Assembly: GCA_018269055.1 (NCBI GenBank) | Contig: JAFDVI010000002.1 | Location: 24,836-70,753 of the forward strand | Direction of reading: 5' to 3' | DNA length: 45,918 nucleotides | Origin: Acidobacteriota bacterium | GTDB taxonomy: Bacteria; Acidobacteriota; Blastocatellia; RBC074 | Shown here: positions 18,515 through 28,577 of the stretch, piece by piece | Layout of the letters: each line of letters begins with the position of its first letter | Position numbering within the stretch: position 1 is the first letter of the stretch | Program-made: the position numbers and the translations under genes | The notes under the pieces: model-generated | Told to the model about the DNA's origin: nothing | Database searches by the model: none | Seen by the model: only the letters and a program-made list of their open reading frames with translations

Positions 18515-18896
18515 CAATCCAGTAGAAGGAGCGTTCGACGGGTTTCTGGTGGCATACAAATAAGCTTCGCAGAACGAGCGCTCTTTTCTTCCATCTGACT
18601 CTACACAATATCGTGCAAATGGCCAGCAAAGGTGAACGAGTGCTGGTTGCCTGGTGTGCCGCGCTGGTTCCAAAGGGATTGCCATGAACACATTTTGCGG
18701 TGACCAGGCGAGAAGACAATGCAGGTAAAGTTCTGGATAGACTCACTCGCCGAAATGTTCGTCAGGCTCGCGTCGTGCAGCAAGGAAAGCAGGTCGGCTT
18801 TTTGCAACGTTGAGACGTCATCCGCTGGCCGCAAATCCAACCCGAGCCTGCGGCATAGCCGCGCGCTTCTTTGATCAATCCGAAAGTGAGAGTCCT
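18515..18896. other. Intergenic debris, no confident gene
   Basis: About 380 bases between the CHRD remnant and the lyase stop. A minus-strand frame at 18601-18840 contains a protein-like stretch (LRPADDVSTLQKADLLSLL), but I recognise no family and see no ribosome site. Given the two truncated genes just to the left, this is probably more decayed sequence. Confidence 0.4.
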
Positions 18897-20252
18897 TCAG
18901 GTAGACCGGCTTCCTTTTTCTGCCTTCACCAATTCATCAATGCTTTTTCCGGTTTCCATTGCGCGTTTGGCCAATTCCGCAGCACCCATAAAGCCCAGTT
19001 CCTTGTTATGCAGCGCAGCGTTTCCAATGCTCTGTTCGGCGTATTCGCGGCAACGGTCGGCATTGGCGCGGATTTGCCGCACGCACTTTTCGTCAAAAGC
19101 GCGCGCCGCATTTTTCATCACTTCCAGCGATTCCAGCAGTGCGTACGCGACGTAAGGCATCATCACATTGAGTTCAAGCTGACCTGCTTCGGCGCACAAA
19201 CCAATCGCCACGTCGTGCGCGATCACGTGAAAACACACCATGTTCATCATTTCCGCCATGACGGGATTGACCTTGCCGGGCATGATCGAAGAACCGGGTT
19301 GCACGGCAGGAAGTACAAGTTCATCAAGCCCCGTGTGCGGCCCTGAACTGAGCAACCGCAGGTCGTTCGCGATTTTGCCAAGCTCGATGGCGAATGCGCG
19401 CAGAGCGCCGGAGAGAGCGACAAAATCGCCCAGGCTTTGCGTGGATTGGATTCGGTTTTTCGCCTCGCGCAGATCCAACCCGGTAATTTGGACAAGTTGC
19501 TGGACAGCGATTTGAGCATATTTGGGATGCGTGTTGGCGCCGGTTCCGATGGCAGTGCCGCCGAGTGGCACTTCGAGCAGCGCACTTTCGACAACCTGCA
19601 ACCGATCGAGCGCGCGGCGCAAATTGTCGGCATAACCGCCGAACTCTTCGCCAAGCGTCATTGGAACAGCATCGTGCAAATGAGTGCGGCCAGCTTTCCT
19701 GATTTCCGCAAATTCCTCAGACTTTTCCACGAAGGTTGTTGCCAACCGATCTAGCGCGCTTACCAATTGGCGCAATAGTCGTACCGCCGCGATCCGCATC
19801 GCCGTCGGCATTGTGTCGTTCGTGGATTGAGATTTATTGACGTGGTCGTTGGGATGAATGTGGCCATAATCGCCTCGATCGCGGCCCAGAAGTTCAAGCG
19901 CGCGATTGGCGATGACTTCGTTCAGGTTCATGTTGTAGGAGGTTCCCGCGCCTGCTTGAAACACATCCAGATCGAACTGATCGCGCCATCGCCCGGATAT
20001 GACTTCCTCGGCCGCTAAACTGATAGCGTGTCCAATGTTTGGCGCCAGTTCGCCGGTCTGCATGTTGGCTTCTGTCGCGGCCTTCTTGATATCGGCGTAA
20101 GCGGTAATCAATTCAGGATGAATGCGCAATGTGCTGATGCGAAAGTTTTCCAGTGCGCGGGATGTTTGTACGCCATACAACGCGCCCTCCGGCACTTGTA
20201 CCTCACCCACCGGATCACGCTCAACGCGATACGTTCTCTTCATCTTGCTCAA
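18897..20252 (-). CDS. aspA: Aspartate ammonia-lyase / class II fumarase family lyase
   Basis: A 451-residue cytoplasmic homotetrameric lyase of the aspartase/fumarase superfamily. Signature loop GSSIMPGKVNP at 320-330 with the catalytic Ser S321; other blocks are DVFQAGAGTSYNMNLNEV (96-113), NDHVNKSQSTND and GRTHLHDAVPMTLGEEF. The AGAGTSYNMN and KVNPVMAEMMN forms fit aspartase (L-aspartate to fumarate plus ammonia) better than FumC (KVNPTQCEA), but fumarase is not excluded. The start is TTG at 20252 because AAGGAAGGAG lies eight bases ahead; the first ATG is three codons later. It sits alone between decayed sequences on both sides. Confidence 0.85.
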   Translation of the reverse strand: MSKMKRTYRVERDPVGEVQVPEGALYGVQTSRALENFRISTLRIHPELITAYADIKKAATEANMQTGELAPNIGHAISLAAEEVISGRWRDQFDLDVFQAGAGTSYNMNLNEVIANRALELLGRDRGDYGHIHPNDHVNKSQSTNDTMPTAMRIAAVRLLRQLVSALDRLATTFVEKSEEFAEIRKAGRTHLHDAVPMTLGEEFGGYADNLRRALDRLQVVESALLEVPLGGTAIGTGANTHPKYAQIAVQQLVQITGLDLREAKNRIQSTQSLGDFVALSGALRAFAIELGKIANDLRLLSSGPHTGLDELVLPAVQPGSSIMPGKVNPVMAEMMNMVCFHVIAHDVAIGLCAEAGQLELNVMMPYVAYALLESLEVMKNAARAFDEKCVRQIRANADRCREYAEQSIGNAALHNKELGFMGAAELAKRAMETGKSIDELVKAEKGSRST

Positions 20253-20767
20253 CTTGGCGTCTCCTTCCTTAACTTCATCGTAACTCTCTCAAATTCTTCG
20301 AGCCGAAATGAGTATTGTGCGCTGCAAATATGCAGCCTGTGCGGTTGGATACGCAATAAATTCAGCTTTCCCACCTCGCATTCCGCCAGTTATGTCCCCA
20401 GAAACAAAGCCAGATCAGGTTCGCATGCTGTTTGCATGGAAAATCGAATTGAGAGGCATATTAAAGGTTGAAGCGTATGTCAGGAGGACAGTTTGTCCTT
20501 ATTCAGAACGCCGTGTAGCTATTCAGGGCAGCCTGCATCCGCAAAGTAGAACATTCCCCACACGTGATCCTCCTTGAACGCGCAAACATTTGTAGTATTT
20601 GGTTGAGGCCTTAAGCAGAACTTCAATGACCTCGTGCCTTATTCAGAAAGGTGCGATTGCCCCTTAATCATCGAGTGATCATCCAGGCAACCCGCTGGGC
20701 ATAGAAATTTGTGATGCGATCCGGCATCAGTCTGGCCGAAACGGAATACCACCTGCATGGAGTTTTC
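20253..20767. other. Intergenic region upstream of lyase and kinase remnant
   Basis: About 500 bases. It must hold the promoter of the lyase gene (reading left), but no clear box is visible. The decamer CTTATTCAGA occurs twice (about 20500 and 20640). Open frames here have no motif. Confidence 0.4.
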
Positions 20768-22164
20768 ATGAATAGACGAATAAAGACCGCATCGAACGTG
20801 GTCAGCAATGGACAAGGCCAAACTCAAGCCGCGATCAATGGGCATGAAAACGGAAAATTACCCGACCTGAGCGTGCTGTTGAGCAGCTTGCAGGCAATGC
20901 GGAACGGAGATTTTTCCGTTCGATTGCCAGGAAGCTGGACAGGGTTGGAAGGCAAGATCGCCGACACAGTTCGGCCAACATTGTCAACACGATGATTCAG
21001 CAACTTGGCGTGTTCGCAGCCGAAGTGACGCGCGTTGCGCGCGAAGTCGGCGCCGAAGGCAAGCTCGGCGGACAAGCGCAGGTTCCGGGCGTGGCCGGCA
21101 CATGGAAAGATTTGACCGACAACGTCAACGTCATGGCGGCGAACCTGACCGAACAAGTGCGCGGCATCGTCAAAGTGGTCACTGCCGTGACCAACGGCGA
21201 CCTGAAACAGAAACTGACCGTCAACGCGAAAGGCGAAGTCGTGGCGCTTGCGGAAACGATCAGCGATATGACCGACACGCTGGCAACGTTTGCCGATCAG
21301 GTGACGACCGTCGCCCGTGAAGTCGGCGTCGAAGGTCGTTTAGGCGGACAGGCCAATGTGCCGGGCGCGGCGGGAACCTGGAAAGATTTGACCGGCAACG
21401 TCAACCTGCTGGCCGACAACCTGACCAACCAGGTGCGCGCCATTGCCGAAATCGCCACCGCCGTCACGCAGGGCGATTTGACGCGTTCGATCCAGGTGGA
21501 AGCGCGCGGCGAAGTGGCCGAACTGAAAGACAACATCAACACGATGATCAACAACCTGCGCCTGACGACGGACTGCAACACAGAACAGGACTGGTTGAAA
21601 ACAAACCTCGCACGATTGACGGGCATGTTGCAGGGACAGCGAGACCTGAAGACGGTAGGGCGCATGTTGTTGTCGGAGCTTGCGCCGCTGGTCAACGCGC
21701 AGCAGGGCGTGATTTATCAAATGGATGTGGAAGGCGAGCCGGGATTGAGGTTGTTGTCGTCTTTCGCCGATGACGGGCAGGACGGAATGCAGCGGCGCCC
21801 GTTCCTGGGCGAAGGGTTGATCGGGCAATGCGCAGTCGAAAGACAACGCATGCTGATTACCGATCTGCCGCGGCAGATCGCTCCGATTCGCTCCGGCCTG
21901 TGTGAATCCGTGCCGCGCAGTATCATTGTGTTGCCGGTATTGTCCGAAGATCAGGTCAAAGCTGTGATCGAACTGGCTTCGCTCGGCATGTTCACGGCTT
22001 CGCATCAGGCATTTCTGGAACAATTGATGGCGAGCATCGGCGTTGGGCGGGGTGAGCGTTTTGGTGTTGGATGACCATCCGAATGCCAGGGAAATGGTCA
22101 ACGTGTTGCTGTCAACTGCCGGAGCAAGTGTGACAACTGCCTCCACTGAACAGATTCGGCTCGC

Positions 22165-22186
<22 letters not shown>
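20768..22186 (+). pseudogene. Decayed hybrid HAMP-repeat histidine kinase
   Basis: Three fragments of one protein type in different frames. Fragment 1 (ATG at 20768, GGAG ahead) ends at the block [19 protein letters not shown] near 20970. Fragment 2 runs from [20 protein letters not shown] (about 20965) through repeated HAMP units ([35 protein letters not shown]) into a GAF domain ([19 protein letters not shown]) and breaks at [11 protein letters not shown] near 22045. Fragment 3 (22052-22186) is the first 30 residues of a receiver domain ([18 protein letters not shown]). Intact relatives (Nik1-like group III hybrid kinases) are well over 1,000 residues, with HisKA, ATPase and receiver domains. 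Here the second half of the first HAMP set and the entire kinase core are missing. Cannot be a functional kinase. Confidence 0.82.
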
Positions 22187-23004
<818 letters not shown>

Positions 23005-23063
23005 AAATTGTTCCCACGAAATTGAAGTAGAACAAATTGAAAAGCCGTTCTACCACCAAAAAA

Positions 23064-24104
23064 TTACTCAGCCAGTTGTCGCAAGCTTTCTGTGTAAGGA
23101 GCGCGGGCGATTCCGCGTTCGGTAATGATTGCCGCGACGTAGCGGTTCGGTGTCACGTCAAAAGCCGGATTGGCAACGTTGATTCCATCTGGGGTCAATT
23201 GAGAACCTTTGACGTGTGTGACTTCCAGTTCGGGGCGTTCTTCAATTGGAATCTGTTCGCCTGAGGCAAGGCTCAGATCCAGCGTTGAAATGGGGGCCGC
23301 AACATAAAACGGAATGTTGTTTTCCTTGGCCAGCACTGCGACGGAATATGTTCCGATTTTGTTGGCGACATCGCCGTTGGAGGCAATACGGTCGGCTCCG
23401 ACGACGATGCAATCGATTTTTCCGGCCTTCATAAAATGGCCGGCCATGTTATCCGTAATCAGTGTGACCGGGATATTGTCTTTGTGAAGTTCCCAGGCGG
23501 TCAACCGCGCGCCTTGCAAAAACGGGCGGGTTTCGTCGGCAAATACGGCGACTTTTTTCCCGGCCTCCACCGCCGCGCGAATGACTCCCAAGGCGGTTCC
23601 GTATCCGGCGGTCGCCAGCGCGCCAGCGTTGCAATGCGTCAGCACAGTCGCGCCGTCAGGAATCAGCTCCGCGCCAAACCGTCCCATCGAACGGTTGATC
23701 TCAATGTCTTCGCCGTGCATCTGTTGTGATTCTGCAATTAGGCGTTGGCGAATTTCGTCGAGCGTCGCGTTGCTGTTTTTCAATGACGAATAGAGACTGC
23801 GCATTCGTTCAATCGCCCAAAACAGATTGACCGCTGTCGGACGCGTAGAGCCAATCACCTGGCAAATGTGGTCAAATGCTTTATCAAATTCGATGGGGTC
23901 ATCGGTTTTGGTGTCGCGCGCGCCGAGCGCAACGCCCATTGCCGCTGCGACTCCGATGGCCGGAGCGCCGCGAACCACCATCTCTTTGATCGCATACGCG
24001 ACTTCTTCATACGTACGGAAAACGGGATAAATCTCTTCCGTTGGCAACAGGCGCTGATCAATCATCAGCACCCCTTCATCAGTCCATTCCAAAGTTTTGA
24101 TCAT
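23064..24104 (-). CDS. mtnA: S-methyl-5-thioribose-1-phosphate isomerase
   Basis: A 346-residue cytoplasmic enzyme of the methionine salvage pathway that isomerises 5-methylthioribose-1-phosphate to methylthioribulose-1-phosphate. Family blocks: [19 protein letters not shown], the catalytic-Cys region [15 protein letters not shown] and [20 protein letters not shown] with the catalytic Asp. The start at 24104 (MIKTLEW) matches the family N-terminus. A TTG at 24236 overlapping the stop of the preceding anti-sigma gene (TTGA) would add 44 unconserved residues and cannot be excluded. No other mtn genes are in the window. The protein is homologous to eIF2B subunits, but the catalytic residues are intact. 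Confidence 0.93.
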   Translation of the reverse strand: MIKTLEWTDEGVLMIDQRLLPTEEIYPVFRTYEEVAYAIKEMVVRGAPAIGVAAAMGVALGARDTKTDDPIEFDKAFDHICQVIGSTRPTAVNLFWAIERMRSLYSSLKNSNATLDEIRQRLIAESQQMHGEDIEINRSMGRFGAELIPDGATVLTHCNAGALATAGYGTALGVIRAAVEAGKKVAVFADETRPFLQGARLTAWELHKDNIPVTLITDNMAGHFMKAGKIDCIVVGADRIASNGDVANKIGTYSVAVLAKENNIPFYVAAPISTLDLSLASGEQIPIEERPELEVTHVKGSQLTPDGINVANPAFDVTPNRYVAAIITERGIARAPYTESLRQLAE

Positions 24105-24232
24105 AAATGTAAATGCGCTGTCGTGATAAACCACCGCCAACGAGCTGGCAGCTTGTTCGACAGAAATGTTCAAATTGTTGAATTGAGATTTGAGCTTGAC
24201 TCGGCGGCAGTCTACTGCAAGTTGCGGTATTT

Positions 24233-25006
24233 TCAAATCTTCGCCATCAGATAGAACTTTCCAGTGGGTTGAGGGGAGCCGCCTTTGGGTTCCAAGGTCA
24301 CCGCCGTGGCAGCCAATCCATTCAGGGCCGCCGGGGGAAGGGACAGTTTTAATTCCCGACTGCCATTTTCCGTAGTCCGAAATACGGCAGCGTTAATTTT
24401 GGCATCGGCGGTCACATACCAAAGCTGGTAGTCCTTGTCAGTAGGCGGAGCGGGGAGATTTTTGATGTGGACTTCCCACGTGTGAGTTTCGGTGTCCCAA
24501 ATGACTTTTGCGTATGCCGCAGGGGTTTCCACGCCGCTCATGGAAATCACTTTGGTGGTGGGCGAAAGGAAATTTTCAAACTGCCGCTGCAAGGTGTTGA
24601 GTTGAAACTCGGAATTTTTGAGCTGTCCGGCGATTTGATAATTTTGCCAGGCCAGATACATGCTGCTGAACATCAGCGCAATCGAAGCCGCCAACAACCA
24701 GCGTTGAGTTTGCGGGGTAACACGCGATTTGGGCCGGAAGGGAAGAACCTTGGCTTCGATAGGTTCAGAAGCCAGCGATTGTCCTCCCTCAATTTGCGCC
24801 ATCAAACTGGCTTTCACCATGTGGGATGGTTCGGATTGCGGAAGCGATAACGGCAGCAAAGCGGCAAGTTCCGACCATTCAGCGAATTCACGTTGTTGTT
24901 CAGCGGTGGCTCGACGCAGAAACAGTTCCACTTGCCGCGCGGCCTCGGTTTCGAGTGCGCCAATGGCATAAAGCGGTCCCAGTTCTTTTACCTCTTCCCA
25001 AGTCAT
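24233..25006 (-). CDS. Anti-sigma factor, RskA family
   Basis: A 257-residue single-pass membrane protein. The N-terminal 100 residues are cytoplasmic and begin [18 protein letters not shown], the usual start of RskA-like anti-sigma domains. TM at about 103-120, then a periplasmic C-terminal domain with the RskA pattern DKDYQLWYV and the end [11 protein letters not shown]. It lacks the HxxxCxxC zinc motif of ZAS-type anti-sigma factors. The partner ECF sigma gene is normally adjacent but is absent; the stop overlaps a potential TTG start of mtnA by four bases. Confidence 0.85.
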   Translation of the reverse strand: MTWEEVKELGPLYAIGALETEAARQVELFLRRATAEQQREFAEWSELAALLPLSLPQSEPSHMVKASLMAQIEGGQSLASEPIEAKVLPFRPKSRVTPQTQRWLLAASIALMFSSMYLAWQNYQIAGQLKNSEFQLNTLQRQFENFLSPTTKVISMSGVETPAAYAKVIWDTETHTWEVHIKNLPAPPTDKDYQLWYVTADAKINAAVFRTTENGSRELKLSLPPAALNGLAATAVTLEPKGGSPQPTGKFYLMAKI

Positions 25007-25142
25007 AAATTGAGTATTGAATCAGCGATTGACGATAACTCGCGGAGAATCGAGCCATGCAAAATTGTGGGGAGTCTGAATGCTCAACCGTATTCCACTT
25101 TAACTTACGCCTTCAAATCTATTTTAGATTGCGAGTAAAACC

Positions 25143-25193
25143 GAAAAAAGACAGAAAGGCAATCAAGTTTCCCTGACGCTTTTCTGTCTTTCC
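25143..25193 (-). terminator. Intrinsic terminator of the secretion operon
   Basis: Stem arms 25147-25160 and 25178-25191 pair over 14 bp (one G-U) around a 17-base loop. Read on the minus strand, the second arm runs directly into a T-tract (TTTTTT). It lies 30 bases after the cytochrome c stop and would end the long minus-strand transcript. Confidence 0.75.
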
Positions 25194-25221
25194 ATTTGTT
25201 TCGAGATAATTTGTGGAATTT

Positions 25222-25947
25222 TTACGGCTTTAAGGTGCGCAAATAGGCAACGATCAACCAGCGTTGTTGGTCGTCAAACCGTATGCGATGCGCTGGCATG
25301 GGAGATTTACCATTCGTGATCTTCCAAAATAATTCGCCATCGGAATTTGCCTGAACGACTTTGCTGGCCAAATTTGTGGGAAACAACGGTTTGCCATCGC
25401 GTTTTGTCATGGCCGACATCCAGCCGTTGCCTTTGCCGCTTTGACCGTGACAGTCGGCGCATTTCTGCATGTAATAGTCTTTGCCGAGTTTGGCAGCTTC
25501 GGGATTGTCTTTGACCGGGCTGGTCAGGCTCAAGGCCTCGGCGGGAGCCTGCCATTGCTGTTTGATTTTGCCGTTTTCCATTACTACCGCTGGTTCCGGT
25601 CGAGGCGGAAACGGATCGGGCGCAGGCGTCAACGCAGGTTTGGCCGGACCAACCATCACGGGCATGTTCCCTCGCATCTCTTTCTTTTCGCCTGGTTGCA
25701 GGTCAAAGGGCGAACTGGGCGTGGATTGTCCGACAGGGCCAACCGGCGTTGGACTTGCCTGCGCGTTAGCGGTGGTTTGTGAGGCCGAAGCGCTGTCTGA
25801 CGGAGTGGAGGAAACTGCCGCTGTATTTTTTCCGGCGTTGTCCGAAACGACGGAATCTTTTTGGCAACTTGCTGTCAATCCCGCCGCCAACGATAGTGCG
25901 GTCAGTAAAACCAGTTTGGTGAATAAAAATCGCGTGTGTGATTTCAT
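25222..25947 (-). CDS. Lipoprotein cytochrome c
   Basis: A 241-residue class I cytochrome c anchored as a lipoprotein: the signal ends LTASC (C28 lipidated). A long Ser/Thr/Ala/Pro linker (residues 30-130) follows. Heme c is bound by CADCH (C163, C166, H167) and M217 in SPMPAHRI is the likely sixth ligand. The start at 25947 has GGAAGG nine bases ahead. It is the last gene of the pilus/secretion operon, 32 bases after the PilM-like gene; an electron carrier in this operon is unexpected. The linker is like that of membrane-tethered cytochromes of alternative complex III, but no other subunit is nearby. Confidence 0.88.
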   Translation of the reverse strand: MKSHTRFLFTKLVLLTALSLAAGLTASCQKDSVVSDNAGKNTAAVSSTPSDSASASQTTANAQASPTPVGPVGQSTPSSPFDLQPGEKKEMRGNMPVMVGPAKPALTPAPDPFPPRPEPAVVMENGKIKQQWQAPAEALSLTSPVKDNPEAAKLGKDYYMQKCADCHGQSGKGNGWMSAMTKRDGKPLFPTNLASKVVQANSDGELFWKITNGKSPMPAHRIRFDDQQRWLIVAYLRTLKP

Positions 25948-25979
25948 AAACTTCCTTCCGAAAATAAATGATCTTTGGC

Positions 25980-26936
25980 TCAATAACCCCAGGCCATTGT
26001 TGCCAAGCCGCTGGCAGCGGCAAAATGATTGAAAGGCGCGCTAGGGTCTACTTTCAAACCAATCTGATTGGTGTCCAACGCCACCGCGTGATCTTCCAGC
26101 GCGGAAACCACGACTTCGCGAAAGCCACGTTGTTCTGCGGGAGTTCCAAGCGTAAGCACACGGCTGAGCCGGATCGGTTCAGTTTCCGGCACCAGGCGGT
26201 CGCGGTAGAAGACAATGATTCGATAAAATTCGTCTTCGCGTTCTTCGGGCAGGCATTCGACTTCGCGCACCAGAATCGGTTCATTACCGCGCACAATCAC
26301 CGTGGTAAACCCATGTTCATTCAGGCTGACAATCACCTGATCGTCGTCCATCCGCTGTCGCATCAACCACTGCGCTTCTCCCAGATGTTGCGGCAAAATC
26401 AACCCTACCGGCCAGCGTAATTCTTTGAAAATGCGTTCGTATTGTTCCAGCACGCGATGATGAACGGCGGAAACCAGCCATTGCGAAAAGCCGCCGGAAT
26501 CCCTCAGCTTCGAGTAGCTGGTTTTCAGGTCGTAGCTTTTTTGTCCGAACGCTCGCTCGATTTTCCAGTCCAGCACTTGCGCCAGTTCTTTGCGCGAAGG
26601 CGGATTGGAATCGAGAGAGATCACGTGGCTTCGAGCGCTGCCCGAAGGAAGCGCCACGCTCAAGGCGCGCGGTCGGTTGATACCCGCCTGTTTGGCAGTT
26701 TTCGTCAAATAGTCAGCGAGCGATGCTTCACTGGAAATGTTCGGTTCAGTGAAGCTGGATTTGACCAAACCGTCAGGCAATCGCAACACGCCGAGATTGC
26801 GCGGTTCGAACTCTCCACGAGTTTTCCGCAGAGTTACGATGGAAAGATGAGTTTCGCTGATGGCCAGGGCGGTGCGGGGAAGATCAGGCGCGGTCAGGTA
26901 GCTCCACAGGCCGGATAAGACAGGAATTTGTTGCAT
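25980..26936 (-). CDS. PilM-like actin-fold pilus/secretion assembly protein
   Basis: A 318-residue cytoplasmic protein of the PilM/GspL-N type (actin-like ATPase fold). Its hallmark is the region around LDSNPPSRKELAQVLDWKIER, where PilM-family proteins carry an inner-membrane-related helix, and the C-terminal phosphate-loop-like end AAASGLATMAWGY (compare GAALA in typical PilM). The phosphate loop residues are poorly conserved, so ATP binding is uncertain. PilN and PilO partners are not encoded beside it, unlike in pilMNOPQ operons. It lies between pseudopilin 3 and cytochrome c on one transcript. Confidence 0.72.
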   Translation of the reverse strand: MQQIPVLSGLWSYLTAPDLPRTALAISETHLSIVTLRKTRGEFEPRNLGVLRLPDGLVKSSFTEPNISSEASLADYLTKTAKQAGINRPRALSVALPSGSARSHVISLDSNPPSRKELAQVLDWKIERAFGQKSYDLKTSYSKLRDSGGFSQWLVSAVHHRVLEQYERIFKELRWPVGLILPQHLGEAQWLMRQRMDDDQVIVSLNEHGFTTVIVRGNEPILVREVECLPEEREDEFYRIIVFYRDRLVPETEPIRLSRVLTLGTPAEQRGFREVVVSALEDHAVALDTNQIGLKVDPSAPFNHFAAASGLATMAWGY

Positions 26937-26972
26937 AAGAAGGATCGAAAATGATCAGAAACGTGATCAGGG

Positions 26973-27422
26973 TTAGTACTCTTTGTAGGCTTTGCCGTTT
27001 TGGTCAGCGCCTTCAGCACGGCTTTTCACATCGCCAATGCCGCCTTGCGCGTCGAGCGATTCGGTGGCCGTTGCGGGAATTTCTTCCCAACCACAATCCG
27101 GGCAAAGAGGATCTTTGGGAACATCGCGCAAATATCCGGCGGTCACCAAATCCTGCAACCCCGTCGGCGGTTTTTCTTTGTCGGTCGTGTAAAAATCAAT
27201 GGCCCGTCGCATGGACCATAAATTCTGTTGCAACACGACTTCCTTGGCGTGGCGTAGATGAGCCAGATATTTCGGAATTGCCACCGCCACCAGAATCGCA
27301 ATGATCACCATGACAATCAGCAATTCCATAAACGTGAAACCACGCTGGAACTGATTGCGCAACTTTTGACCGGATTGGCGGCTAAAGACCTGAGATTTGA
27401 GATTTGAGATTTGAGATTTCAT
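26973..27422 (-). CDS. GspG-like pseudopilin, third of three
   Basis: A 149-residue prepilin. The cleavage region is QRG|FTFMELLIVMVIIAILV with the conserved Glu at mature position 5. The leader of 28 residues is long, and its first third (KSQISNLKSQ) is encoded by four copies of a 7-base repeat (27391-27418). The ATG at 27422 is chosen; a TTG three codons earlier is possible. The mature domain holds the pair CPDC and ends GKAYKEY, like the other two. The gene follows pseudopilin 2 by 16 bases. Structural role: minor or major subunit of a periplasmic pseudopilus. Confidence 0.87.
   Translation of the reverse strand: MKSQISNLKSQVFSRQSGQKLRNQFQRGFTFMELLIVMVIIAILVAVAIPKYLAHLRHAKEVVLQQNLWSMRRAIDFYTTDKEKPPTGLQDLVTAGYLRDVPKDPLCPDCGWEEIPATATESLDAQGGIGDVKSRAEGADQNGKAYKEY
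27391..27418. repeat. Heptanucleotide repeat (TGAGATT x4) in pseudopilin 3 leader
   Basis: Four perfect tandem copies of TGAGATT on the plus strand (AATCTCA when read as mRNA), located immediately after the start codon of the 26973-27422 gene. Seven bases is not a multiple of three, so gain or loss of one copy shifts the frame before the signal/helix region. Confidence 0.9.
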
Positions 27423-27438
27423 GGTTGCCAATGTTCGT

Positions 27439-28020
27439 TTACCAATCGCGGTAATAACTCTTTCCGTCGAGCGATTTTCCGGGACTCAGACTGTAAACAT
27501 CAAATACGTTTTCTTCGCCCCAGGAAGTTGACGTTGGATCATCCTGAATGGAACGCATGCCCCACTCCGCTTTTCCAGTCATTGGGTCGGTCGGGATGCG
27601 CCGTAAGTACTGTCGTATCTTTCCGGAAGGAAACCCGACCAAGTTTTGCGGACCTTGGGGTTTTTGCGAAACCTCTTGGACACCTTTGTAGAGCATTTCC
27701 AGGCTTTCCGGGTAGCAAGAGTGCTTTTCCGGGTTCTTAAACTCAAGCTTGGAAATCACTCCATCGTCACAATCTCGTTTGAACTTGTCAATCGCGGCGC
27801 GGATTTCGATCAACGTACGTTTTAGCTCGCGTTCCCGTTCCTTCTGCATCAAATTCCGCGCAACCGGAACCGCTCCGGCAGCCAGAATCGAAATGATCAG
27901 AAGTGTGATAATCAATTCCAGCAGCGTGAAGCCAGCTTCGCGCGCCTGATTGCGAGTCGAGCATAGGGCGGAAAGCCTTAACCACAACTGCCGACTTGTT
28001 TTCTCGCCCTGCATTACCAT
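27439..28020 (-). CDS. GspG-like pseudopilin, second of three
   Basis: A 193-residue prepilin. Cleavage site REAG|FTLLELIITLLIISILAAG with Glu+5, after a 30-residue leader. The mature part has the paralogue signature RRIPTDPMTGKAEWGMRS, DDP, VFDVYSLSPGKSLDGKSYY. The start is either 28020 or the second ATG at 28014, which forms TAATG with the preceding stop; both overlap pseudopilin 1. Function: pseudopilus subunit. Confidence 0.88.
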   Translation of the reverse strand: MVMQGEKTSRQLWLRLSALCSTRNQAREAGFTLLELIITLLIISILAAGAVPVARNLMQKERERELKRTLIEIRAAIDKFKRDCDDGVISKLEFKNPEKHSCYPESLEMLYKGVQEVSQKPQGPQNLVGFPSGKIRQYLRRIPTDPMTGKAEWGMRSIQDDPTSTSWGEENVFDVYSLSPGKSLDGKSYYRDW

Positions 28021-28577
28021 TTGCCGTATTCGGAACCGTCAAGCGCTTTGCCTTGCGCTTTGCTGTACACATCAAAAATCCCGTTTGCCTGACTTGGCCC
28101 GCTGCCCGAAGGCGTGTAGGGATCGTCTTCCATCGAGCGCATCCCCCAATCGGCAGTTCCCGTAAAGGGATCAATCGGAACTTTCCGCAAAAAGCGTCTG
28201 AATTCATTGGGCCGGTTGGCGGGTTGGTACCCATCAACCAACGCCTGCAGGCTCGCCGGATAACAATCATCCGGTTTTGATTCAAACGGAGGAATTTCCC
28301 GCAACACTGCGCAACTGTGATGATACCCGTCAATCGCTTTTCGGATTTCGCGCAGGTTGCGGCGAAGCTCCATTTCCTTTTCGCGCCGAATCATGGTGTG
28401 CGCAAACGGAACCGTCCCCGCCACCATAATGGCGATGATTGCAAGCGTAATGATCAATTCCAGCAACGTGAAGCCGGATTCGGTTCGACCGGTTGCCGGT
28501 TGCCGGTTGCCGGTTGCCGACGCTCTGCCGACCACCGAAAACCGACCGCCGAGAAGTTGTTTCAGTCTCACTGTCAT
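28014..28577 (-). CDS. GspG-like pseudopilin, first of three
   Basis: A 187-residue prepilin that overlaps the secretin stop by four bases (ATGA). Cleavage site TESG|FTLLELIITLAIIAIMV with Glu+5 after a 35-residue leader, much longer than the 6-20 residues usual for type IV prepilins. The segment TGNRQPATG just before the site is encoded by a heptanucleotide repeat. Mature signature: RKVPIDPFTGTADWGMRS, EDDPYTP, GIFDVYSKAQGKALDG. It is closely related to pseudopilin 2 and more distantly to pseudopilin 3, suggesting tandem duplication. Confidence 0.88.
   Translation of the reverse strand: MTVRLKQLLGGRFSVVGRASATGNRQPATGRTESGFTLLELIITLAIIAIMVAGTVPFAHTMIRREKEMELRRNLREIRKAIDGYHHSCAVLREIPPFESKPDDCYPASLQALVDGYQPANRPNEFRRFLRKVPIDPFTGTADWGMRSMEDDPYTPSGSGPSQANGIFDVYSKAQGKALDGSEYGKW
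28491..28518. repeat. Heptanucleotide repeat (GGTTGCC x4) in pseudopilin 1 leader
   Basis: Four perfect tandem copies of GGTTGCC on the plus strand (GGCAACC in the coding strand) followed by GA. It encodes the leader just before the prepilin peptidase site of the 28014-28577 gene. Its sequence is unrelated to the TGAGATT repeat in the third pseudopilin. Confidence 0.9.

Noticed and set aside
24105..24236. N-terminal extension of MtnA from TTG 24236
   Set aside because: The extra 44 residues do not match the family; the ATG at 24104 gives the usual N-terminus, although the TTGA overlap keeps it possible.
27391..28518. CRISPR-like repeats
   Set aside because: Units are seven bases with no spacers; these are simple tandem repeats inside coding sequence.
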